From: Vibrio gazogenes
GTDB lineage: Bacteria > Pseudomonadota > Gammaproteobacteria > Enterobacterales > Vibrionaceae
Assembly (NCBI RefSeq): GCF_002196515.1
Contig: NZ_CP018835.1
Location: 3,038,001-3,102,000 of the forward strand
Direction of reading: 5' to 3'
Length of the DNA stretch: 64,000 bases
The translations under genes and the position numbers were made by a program. Of the stretch, positions 57,246-64,000 are shown one piece after another. The notes beneath the pieces are model-generated. The model was not told the DNA's origin. It searched no databases and worked only from the letters and a program-made list of their open reading frames with translations. Each line of letters starts with the position of its first letter. Position 1 is the stretch's first letter.

Positions 57246-57992
57246 ATGAGTAATTTCATGAATCTAGACGGTAAGATTGCATTGGTTACAGGTGCCAGCC
57301 GAGGTATTGGTCGTTCTATTGCTGAATTGCTTGTAGAACGTGGTGCAACGGTTATCGGAACAGCAACCAGTGACAATGGTGCCGCTGCAATCAGTGAGTA
57401 TTTAGGTGAAAAGGGTAAAGGCTTCAAACTGAATGTCACAGATCCTGATTCTATCGAGTCAGTTCTGAAGGCCATTGGTGAGGAGTTTGGAGTGATCGAT
57501 ATTCTCGTGAACAATGCCGGCATTACTCGCGATAACTTACTGATGCGCATGAAAGATGAAGAGTGGCTAGAAATCATGGAGACCAACCTGACTTCTATCT
57601 ATCGTCTTTCAAAAGCAGTACTACGTGGCATGATGAAGAAACGTTGTGGTCGTATTGTCAATGTGGGTTCTGTTGTGGGAACCATGGGGAATGCGGGACA
57701 AACAAACTATTCTGCTGCGAAAGCTGGTGTAATTGGTTTTAGTAAATCGATGGCTAGAGAAGTTGCTTCTCGTGGTATTACAGTCAATACTGTTGCACCT
57801 GGTTTTATCGAAACTGATATGACAAACGCTATGAATGATGAGCAAAGAGCTGCTACACTCGCTCAAGTTCCCGCAGGCAGATTAGGTTCTCCTCGTGAAA
57901 TTGCAGCGGCTGTTGCGTTTTTAGCTTCTGAAGAAGCAGCGTATATCAGTGGAGAAACGTTACATATCAATGGTGGCATGTACATGATCTAA
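57246..57992 (+). CDS. fabG: 3-oxoacyl-ACP reductase (FabG)
   Basis: FabG reduces 3-ketoacyl-ACP with NADPH. The 248-residue short-chain dehydrogenase has TGASRGIGRSIAELL, NNAGITRDNLLMRM, and the catalytic Tyr-Lys in NYSAAKAGVIGFSKS. A GGGAAAAAG stretch serves as the ribosome site. Confidence 0.97.
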   Translation: MSNFMNLDGKIALVTGASRGIGRSIAELLVERGATVIGTATSDNGAAAISEYLGEKGKGFKLNVTDPDSIESVLKAIGEEFGVIDILVNNAGITRDNLLMRMKDEEWLEIMETNLTSIYRLSKAVLRGMMKKRCGRIVNVGSVVGTMGNAGQTNYSAAKAGVIGFSKSMAREVASRGITVNTVAPGFIETDMTNAMNDEQRAATLAQVPAGRLGSPREIAAAVAFLASEEAAYISGETLHINGGMYMI

Positions 57993-58223
57993 GCCAATGG
58001 TGAAAGTGTTTGTAAAAGTGGATAAAATGCAATTATCGATGTTTATAAGCACTATCACCGTGAGTGTTTAGTATTTATGCATGATTTATATCAAAAATGG
58101 TCTGAACTTCGGTTAAAATCGTAAAAATTGTGGTTTGACCAGCGATGACCCTCTTGCAACTTTCCCTAGTTCTAATAAACTACGGGACATCGCATTAAGC
58201 GAAATCTGTAAAGGAAAAGAAAA

Positions 58224-58457
58224 ATGAGCAACATCGAAGAACGCGTAAAGAAAATCATTGTTGAACAGCTAGGTGTAGACGAAGCGGAAGTTAAAAACGA
58301 AGCTTCTTTCGTTGAAGATCTAGGTGCAGATTCCCTGGATACAGTTGAGTTGGTTATGGCTCTTGAAGAGGAATTCGACACTGAGATTCCTGATGAAGAA
58401 GCTGAGAAGATCACAACTGTTCAAGCTGCGATCGATTACGTTAATAGCGCTCAGTAA
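58224..58457 (+). CDS. acpP: Acyl carrier protein
   Basis: The 77-residue acidic ACP has the 4'-phosphopantetheine site in [12 protein letters not shown] (Ser 37 counting Met). AAGGAAAAG lies upstream. The 231-bp gap before it and the terminator after it allow the separate, high expression that acpP usually has. Confidence 0.98.
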   Translation: MSNIEERVKKIIVEQLGVDEAEVKNEASFVEDLGADSLDTVELVMALEEEFDTEIPDEEAEKITTVQAAIDYVNSAQ

Positions 58458-58467
58458 TCTATCTCTC

Positions 58468-58496
58468 CAGGCGGCTATCTGGCCGCCTGAGTTTTA
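58468..58496 (+). terminator. acpP terminator
   Basis: CAGGCGGC / GCCGCCTG with a 6-nt loop, followed by AGTTTTAATT, 11 bp past the stop. It is probably partial, with read-through into fabF. Confidence 0.78.
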
Positions 58497-58544
58497 ATTA
58501 ACTCGTCTCATCTCTTCTATAGAACTTTTTCAATTCCGGAGAAT

Positions 58545-59795
58545 ATGATTGTGTCCAAGCGTCGTGTCGTTGTTACTGGTATGGGGATGTTATCACCAGT
58601 AGGCAACACAGTAGAATCTTCTTGGAAAGCTTTGCTTGCAGGACAAAGTGGTATTGTTAGCATTGATCACTTTGATACTGAAGGCTTTTCAACTCGTTTT
58701 GCAGGATTAGTGAAGAACTTTAACTGTGAAGACTATATGTCTAAAAAAGATGCCCGAAAAATGGATTTATTTATCCAATATGGTATAGCCGCGGGTATAC
58801 AAGCATTAGACGATTCAGGTCTTGTAATAAACGAAGAAAATGCAGCACGGGTTGGTGTTGCGATCGGTTCTGGTATTGGTGGTTTAGATCTGATTGAGGC
58901 TGGTCATCAGGTTCTGGTTGAGAAAGGGCCACGTAGAGTCAGTCCTTTCTTCGTGCCTTCGACAATCGTGAATATGGTTGCCGGAAATTTATCAATCATG
59001 CGCGGATTACGCGGACCAAATATTGCTATCTCCACTGCCTGTACAACAGGGTTGCATAATATCGGACATGCCGCGCGTATGATCGCGTATGGTGACGCTG
59101 ATGCAATGGTTGCAGGTGGTGCAGAAAAAGCTTCAACACCGCTCGGTATCGCAGGGTTTGGCGCAGCGAAAGCACTATCAACTCGCAATGATGAACCAGA
59201 AAAAGCATCTCGTCCATGGGATAAAGGGCGCGATGGGTTCGTTCTTGGTGATGGCGCTGGTGTTATCGTGCTTGAAGAATATGAACACGCGAAAGCTCGC
59301 GGTGCAAAAATTTATGCAGAATTGGTTGGTTTTGGCATGTCTGGTGATGCTTACCACATGACTTCACCAAGTACTGATGGTTCTGGTGGTGCACTGGCGA
59401 TGGAAGCAGCACTGCGTGATGCAGGAATTACCGGTACTCAAGTTGGTTATATCAACGCCCACGGAACGTCGACACCAGCAGGTGATCTTGCTGAATTAAA
59501 AGGTGTGAAACGTGCGTTAGGTGAGGAAGGTGCTAAACAGGTTCTTGTATCATCGACAAAATCGATGACAGGGCATCTTCTTGGTGCAGCTGGTTCTGTT
59601 GAAGCCATTATCACTATCATGTCGCTTGTCGATCAAATCGTTCCGCCGACCATTAACCTCGATGATCCGGAAGATGATTTGGATATTGACTTAGTACCGC
59701 ACACTGCACGTCGGGTGGTCGATATGGAATATGCGATTTGTAACTCTTTCGGGTTTGGTGGAACCAACGGCACTTTAATCTTTAAAAAAGTGTAA
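58545..59795 (+). CDS. fabF: 3-oxoacyl-ACP synthase II (FabF)
   Basis: FabF elongates acyl-ACP, including the palmitoleate to vaccenate step. The 416 residues contain the nucleophilic Cys in [14 protein letters not shown] and the two active-site His residues in [12 protein letters not shown] and [15 protein letters not shown] 58545 and GTG 58551 (giving SKRRVVVTG, as in E. coli) are both possible starts; GTG has better spacing from GGAG. Confidence 0.97.
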   Translation: MIVSKRRVVVTGMGMLSPVGNTVESSWKALLAGQSGIVSIDHFDTEGFSTRFAGLVKNFNCEDYMSKKDARKMDLFIQYGIAAGIQALDDSGLVINEENAARVGVAIGSGIGGLDLIEAGHQVLVEKGPRRVSPFFVPSTIVNMVAGNLSIMRGLRGPNIAISTACTTGLHNIGHAARMIAYGDADAMVAGGAEKASTPLGIAGFGAAKALSTRNDEPEKASRPWDKGRDGFVLGDGAGVIVLEEYEHAKARGAKIYAELVGFGMSGDAYHMTSPSTDGSGGALAMEAALRDAGITGTQVGYINAHGTSTPAGDLAELKGVKRALGEEGAKQVLVSSTKSMTGHLLGAAGSVEAIITIMSLVDQIVPPTINLDDPEDDLDIDLVPHTARRVVDMEYAICNSFGFGGTNGTLIFKKV

Positions 59796-59821
59796 GTTGT
59801 CACTTATCTACTTGTATTGAT

Positions 59822-59857
59822 ACGGCTTGATGCATAGCATTAAGCCGTTTTCTTTTT
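59822..59857 (+). terminator. fabF terminator
   Basis: ACGGCTT / AAGCCGT stem around a 13-nt loop, then TTTCTTTTTG, 27 bp past fabF and 13 bp ahead of pabC. Confidence 0.8.
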
Positions 59858-59870
59858 GTAGGATGCAGAT

Positions 59871-60677
59871 ATGATTTTGATTGACGGGATGCCAGTTTCA
59901 TCGATACCTGCGGATGACCGATCTTTTCAATACGGAGACGGTTGTTTTTCAACGATTCTGACCATCGATGGTCAGGTGCAGCACTGGCTGTATCATCAGC
60001 AAAGAATGGAAGATTGTCTGGATATATTACAGATCCCATATCCGGATTGGAATGAAGTCACGCGATGGATCAGTCAGGTTGTGGTGGTCGCTCCTAAAGC
60101 AGGCGTCAAAGTTCATATCAGTCGTGGGAGTGGCGGCCGGGGATATAGCCCTAGCGCAATTCCCTCACCGCGAGTCACCGTCCAGTCATTTGATTACCCG
60201 AAACATTATGATGCACTGATTTCAGATGGTGTTTCGTTAGGTGTCTGCCAGCGACGTCTCGGGCATAACCCATTGTTGGCTGGGCATAAACATAATAATC
60301 GTTTAGAACAGGTTTTACTCAAGGCTGAAGCTGAGACATCCGGTTACATAGATGCAGTTGCACTGGATTTGCACGATCAAGTGATTGAGACAACAATGGC
60401 AAATCTATTCTGGTTTCGGGATAATGTGCTCCATACACCGGATTTAACCTTGGCTGGTGTTGCCGGAGTGATGAGACGAGTGGTACTCGATAGCGCGACT
60501 CAGCAGGGGCTCGCACTCAATATCAACCACTTTTCTCTGGATGATCTGCTTAGTGCTGATGAAATTTTTATGACAAATTCAATTCTGGGGGTTGCACCTG
60601 TCGTTCAGATTCAATCAGCGTGCTTTGTGCTGGGAGAGCGGGTGCGAGATTTACAAAAGAGAGTGAACTGGTGTTAA
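59871..60677 (+). CDS. pabC: Aminodeoxychorismate lyase
   Basis: PabC makes p-aminobenzoate for folate. This 268-residue class IV PLP enzyme has DDRSFQYGDGCFST near the N-terminus, the PLP lysine region LAGHKHNNRLEQVL, ETTMANLFW, and MTNSILGVAPVV. AGGATGCAGATATG precedes the start. Its last bases overlap the mltG start. Confidence 0.94.
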   Translation: MILIDGMPVSSIPADDRSFQYGDGCFSTILTIDGQVQHWLYHQQRMEDCLDILQIPYPDWNEVTRWISQVVVVAPKAGVKVHISRGSGGRGYSPSAIPSPRVTVQSFDYPKHYDALISDGVSLGVCQRRLGHNPLLAGHKHNNRLEQVLLKAEAETSGYIDAVALDLHDQVIETTMANLFWFRDNVLHTPDLTLAGVAGVMRRVVLDSATQQGLALNINHFSLDDLLSADEIFMTNSILGVAPVVQIQSACFVLGERVRDLQKRVNWC

Positions 60678-61690
60678 AAAAAATATTATTTGGATGCGGT
60701 CTTGTTGCGTTGATCGTGATTGGTAGTGTTATCTTCCTTTATCAAAAAGTGGATAGTTACCTCACTCAGCCACTCCAATTACCAACGGAACAGCAATTTG
60801 TGACGATTCATCAGGGTGAGTCATTGCGCTCTGTTCTGAGAACTTTTGAAGACAAATCTTGGTTACACCCTTCTATTGCTGCTCATCTGATGCATCGATT
60901 CTATCCTGCACTGGCCAAAATTAAAGTCGGGACTTATCAAGTGCAGTCAGGAGAAACGTTGCACAATGTACTGCAACGGTTCACCGCCGGAGATGAATAT
61001 CAATTCACGATTACCCTGATTGAAGGCAGCCGTTTTCAAGATGTCTTGAAGAAGTTGGCGACAGAATCTCATCTGACACATAAAATCCAGTCGATGTCAG
61101 AAACCGACATTGCCAAACGGTTGTCGATAGACGAGCCAAAATTAGAAGGTTTATTCCTTGCAGAGACATATCACTATACGGCTGGTACCAGTGATATCGA
61201 CATTTTGAAACGAGCGAATCAAAAGTTAAACTCGGTACTTCAGCATGCCTGGGAGAAGCGACAAAATGGTTTACCTTTGCATTCTCCCTACGAAGCATTG
61301 ACATTAGCTTCTATTATTGAAAAAGAAACAGCGATCAAAGATGAGAGACAACTGATTGCCTCTGTCTTTATTAATCGACTGAATAAAAGAATGAGGTTGC
61401 AGACCGATCCGACGGTCATTTATGGGATGGGTTCACGCTATGATGGGAATATCCGGAAAAAAGATTTACTCACTCCCACACCTTACAATACTTATGTGAT
61501 TCGCGGTTTGCCACCGACCCCGATTGCGATGGTCGGGAGGAGCGCCATTCATGCTGCGTTAAACCCTGAAGTCAGTGATTATCTGTATTTTGTCGCAAGT
61601 GGAAATGGCGGCCATGTTTTTTCTAAATCATTGGCGGAACACAATGCTGCGGTAAAACGTTATTTGAAACAATTAAGAACGAAGAAATGA
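60671..61690 (+). CDS. mltG: Endolytic murein transglycosylase MltG
   Basis: MltG cuts nascent glycan strands and so sets their length. The 339 residues begin with one membrane span ([20 protein letters not shown]), then a LysM-like part, and the catalytic YceG domain with Glu in [11 protein letters not shown] and [13 protein letters not shown]. No ATG is available. GTG 60671 gives VLKKILFG and overlaps pabC by 7 bp, a good match to the 340-residue E. coli protein. An in-frame ATG at 60620 lies too far inside pabC. Confidence 0.92.
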   Translation: MLKKILFGCGLVALIVIGSVIFLYQKVDSYLTQPLQLPTEQQFVTIHQGESLRSVLRTFEDKSWLHPSIAAHLMHRFYPALAKIKVGTYQVQSGETLHNVLQRFTAGDEYQFTITLIEGSRFQDVLKKLATESHLTHKIQSMSETDIAKRLSIDEPKLEGLFLAETYHYTAGTSDIDILKRANQKLNSVLQHAWEKRQNGLPLHSPYEALTLASIIEKETAIKDERQLIASVFINRLNKRMRLQTDPTVIYGMGSRYDGNIRKKDLLTPTPYNTYVIRGLPPTPIAMVGRSAIHAALNPEVSDYLYFVASGNGGHVFSKSLAEHNAAVKRYLKQLRTKK

Positions 61691-62316
61691 AAGCGAAATT
61701 TATTGTAGTGGAAGGGTTAGAAGGTGCTGGGAAAAGCACAGCGATCCAAACCGTAGTTGATACGCTGAAAGATTTCGGTGTCTCTTCTGTCGTAAAAACA
61801 CGAGAGCCGGGAGGAACACCGATTGCTGAGAAATTACGTCGTCTCGTCAAGGAAGAGCATGAAGGTGAGGTCATTTATGATATGACTGAATTATTGCTGA
61901 TTTATGCTGCCAGGGTACAACTTGTTGAAGGTGTCATCAAACCCGCGCTCAAAGCCGGACAGTGGGTGATTGGTGATCGGCATGATTTGTCGTCTCAGGC
62001 TTATCAGGGCGGCGGGCGGCAGATTGACCCAGCGATGATCCAAACCTTAAGAGAATCGGTTCTGGCTCAGTTTGAACCAGATTTCACGCTCTATCTTGAT
62101 ATCAATCCTGAAATTGGGCTGGAGCGGGCCAGAGGTCGCGGAGAACTTGATCGCATTGAAAAAATGGATTTGAGTTTTTTTGAGCGGACTCGGGCTCGAT
62201 ATTTACAGTTAGCAAATCATGATGAACGAATTCAGGTGATTTCTGCGGAGCAACCGTTAGCGCTGGTGCAGAAAGATATACGACATGTGTTAATGAATTG
62301 GTTATCTGCACAATAG
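61687..62316 (+). CDS. tmk: Thymidylate kinase
   Basis: Tmk makes dTDP from dTMP. The 209 residues hold the P-loop [10 protein letters not shown], the [12 protein letters not shown] loop, [17 protein letters not shown], and the lid GRGELDRIE with basic residues. Its ATG overlaps the mltG stop by 4 bp. Confidence 0.97.
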   Translation: MKAKFIVVEGLEGAGKSTAIQTVVDTLKDFGVSSVVKTREPGGTPIAEKLRRLVKEEHEGEVIYDMTELLLIYAARVQLVEGVIKPALKAGQWVIGDRHDLSSQAYQGGGRQIDPAMIQTLRESVLAQFEPDFTLYLDINPEIGLERARGRGELDRIEKMDLSFFERTRARYLQLANHDERIQVISAEQPLALVQKDIRHVLMNWLSAQ

Positions 62317-62328
62317 GGACGCATACAA

Positions 62329-63306
62329 ATGTCACTATACCCTTGGTTTCAGCAAATCTGGCAACAATGGTGTCAGGTGCTTGCTCATCACTCGGTCTCA
62401 CCGGCGACCTTGCTGGTTGTTAAAGAAGGAATGGGAGAAGCGACTTTTATCGAAGCTGCTGCTCGTTCACTTTTATGTGCTCATGGCTCTGAATTATGTG
62501 GTTATTGTCATGGGTGTCAATTGATGGATTCTCAAAGTCATCCTGATTTTCACTGGGTGAAGCCGGAACAAGCGGGGAAATCAATTACCGTTGATTTGGT
62601 GCGACAGATCAATCAGATTGCGCAGGAGTCTTCTCAGTTTGGTGGCTATCGGGTGATTGTGATTCAACCTGCACATCTTATGAATGAATCTGCGGCAAAT
62701 GCCTTACTGAAGACCCTGGAAGAGCCACCAAGCCACTGTTGCTTTATGTTGGTTACGGATTGTATTGATCGCGTACTACCAACCATTTTAAGTCGGTGCC
62801 GTCAGTTACATGTGTCTGAGCCTGCCCATACTGTGGTCACAGAATGGCTCGCAAAAGAAACGGGGCAGGAAATTGCACCATACATGGTTAAACTAAATGA
62901 TTATGCCCCGATTCGAGTCCTTCATTTTATTCAGTCACAAGAGCACGAAAATTATTTACGGTTGGTTGAATTGTTCTGTCACTTTCTGCGTTCACCTTTG
63001 CAATCTATACATGCACTGGTTGACGAAATCCAGACGTCTCCGTTAGTACGCTTGACTTGGCTATGGTATTTACTGACTGATGCGCAGAAATTTCATTTTC
63101 AGACCCAAGATAAGATTGTGCTACCAAAGAGTGAAGAAGTTGCGCAATACCTTTCTTATAGTATGCTTTACCAACAATACCGAGAATTGATTACGCTACG
63201 GCATCGTTTGGAAATACACCGTGGTTTAAACTCAGAACTACTGGTTTTTGACTGGTTATCAAAATTTAAAGGAGCCCCATGTTTGTCGACTCCCACTGTC
63301 ATTTAG
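62329..63306 (+). CDS. holB: DNA polymerase III delta-prime subunit HolB
   Basis: HolB is the delta-prime subunit of the clamp loader with DnaX. The 325 residues have a degenerate P-loop region (VVKEGMGEATFI), a zinc module CAHGSELCGYCHGC, and ESAANALLKTLEEPPSH with the SRC motif LPTILSRCRQLH that acts in trans on gamma/tau ATP sites. Its 3' end overlaps the next gene by 28 bp. Confidence 0.95.
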   Translation: MSLYPWFQQIWQQWCQVLAHHSVSPATLLVVKEGMGEATFIEAAARSLLCAHGSELCGYCHGCQLMDSQSHPDFHWVKPEQAGKSITVDLVRQINQIAQESSQFGGYRVIVIQPAHLMNESAANALLKTLEEPPSHCCFMLVTDCIDRVLPTILSRCRQLHVSEPAHTVVTEWLAKETGQEIAPYMVKLNDYAPIRVLHFIQSQEHENYLRLVELFCHFLRSPLQSIHALVDEIQTSPLVRLTWLWYLLTDAQKFHFQTQDKIVLPKSEEVAQYLSYSMLYQQYRELITLRHRLEIHRGLNSELLVFDWLSKFKGAPCLSTPTVI

Positions 63307-64000
63307 ATAAACTCAATTACGATGAGTTACATCTGGATATCCAGGATGTTTTAAATAAAGCGCGTCATGTTCAGGTTGAGCAAATCCTCTCTGTGGGCGT
63401 GACGCTGGCATCCTTCCCCCAAATGCTGAAAATGATCGAACCATTCGACTGGGTTCATGCTTCCTGTGGTGTCCACCCACTAGATGTTGAGAGTGATTTT
63501 GCGCTAGATACTTTTTATGAATATGCCAATCATGCCAAAGTTATTGCTATCGGTGAAACGGGGCTTGATTACCATTATCGTCCGGAGACGGCAGAGTTAC
63601 AGAAACTGAGATTCATGCAGCAGATTGAAGTTGCGGTTGCGCTGAATAAGCCTCTGATTATTCATACTCGTAACGCAAGAGAAGATACGCTGGCATTGTT
63701 GCGTCAAGGAAAAGCGGAGCAATGTCGTGGTGTGATTCACTGTTTTACCGAAGATATGGCATTTGCTCAGGCAGCGATGGATCTTGGTTTTTATATTTCA
63801 ATTTCTGGGATCGTGACTTTCCGTCAGGCGATGGAATTGAAATCTGTTGTGAAAGACCTGCCGCTAGAGCGTTTGTTGATTGAAACAGATTCTCCTTATT
63901 TGGCGCCTGTCCCACATCGAGGACAAGAGAATCAACCGGCTTTTGTGACTGAAGTGGCGAAGTGTATTGCGCAGTTAAAAGATATACCTGTCAGTGAAGT
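63279..64000 (+). CDS. ycfH: TatD-family metal-dependent hydrolase YcfH, cut by the window end
   Basis: From ATG 63279, with GGAG upstream and 28 bp inside holB, the frame runs open to the window edge (240 codons; E. coli YcfH has 265). It has the metal motif VDSHCHLDKL (HxH), IGETGLDYHYR, LIIHTRNA, VIHCFTE and LLIETDSPYLAP, typical of TatD DNases. The operon position after holB fits ycfH. The natural substrate is not known. Confidence 0.93.
   Translation, partial: MFVDSHCHLDKLNYDELHLDIQDVLNKARHVQVEQILSVGVTLASFPQMLKMIEPFDWVHASCGVHPLDVESDFALDTFYEYANHAKVIAIGETGLDYHYRPETAELQKLRFMQQIEVAVALNKPLIIHTRNAREDTLALLRQGKAEQCRGVIHCFTEDMAFAQAAMDLGFYISISGIVTFRQAMELKSVVKDLPLERLLIETDSPYLAPVPHRGQENQPAFVTEVAKCIAQLKDIPVSE

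Noticed and set aside
58097..58115. FadR-like TGGTCTGA upstream of acpP
   Set aside because: Only half of the operator consensus is present; not enough to call.

Overview
This window is part of a Vibrio chromosome, almost certainly the large one. The genus call rests on a luxO-luxU quorum-sensing pair, an AphB-type LysR regulator, an OmpK/Tsx-type porin, and a Vibrio-like order of housekeeping loci: luxOU-yvcK-moa, udp-metG-mrp-udk-asmA, fadIJ-aphB-rssB-apt-dnaX-ybaB-recR, yejMLK, and the rne-rluC-maf-yceD-rpmF-fab cluster. I cannot name the species from sequence alone.

Positions 1-6200 hold the end of luxO, luxU, a convergent yvcK, the molybdopterin genes moaABCDE behind a probable Moco riboswitch, a CBS-domain protein and udp. 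Positions 6200-15450 hold a membrane-anchored protein of unknown function, metG, divergent mrp, udk, asmA, a cobalamin adenosyltransferase and a low-molecular-weight tyrosine phosphatase. Positions 15500-21750 form a fatty-acid block: fadL, then fadI-fadJ with a FadR-like operator just upstream. Between fadL and fadI is a gene-free stretch holding what looks like an unannotated small RNA with its own terminator. Positions 21750-29314 hold a nitroreductase, aphB, an RssB-like regulator, apt, dnaX with a probable programmed frameshift, ybaB, recR and two cysteine-cluster proteins.

Positions 29315-35274 are the only clear accessory region. It is AT-rich, coded almost entirely on the minus strand, and lies between ycgN and a tRNA-Ser(UGA). 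It carries a run of unfamiliar genes: three membrane proteins, a DUF3800 protein and a possible Abi-like protein. It also has the stump of a papain-like hydrolase gene, an IS3-family element, and two N-terminal fragments of a tyrosine recombinase that share a perfect 78-bp direct repeat at the two ends. Several spacers between these genes resemble decayed integron attC sites. This is the best place to look for an undescribed, possibly defence-related system.

From 35275 to the end the content is core again: tRNA-Ser and tRNA-Pro(GGG), yejM, yejL, yejK, ompK, a 207-bp MITE-like repeat, asd, a voltage-gated potassium channel, adhE, a SulP transporter and rne. The long fatty-acid and replication operon follows: rluC, convergent maf, yceD-rpmF-plsX-fabH-fabD-fabG-acpP-fabF-pabC-mltG-tmk-holB and the start of a TatD-family nuclease, cut by the window edge. 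Most transcription units end in recognisable intrinsic terminators, which I list.
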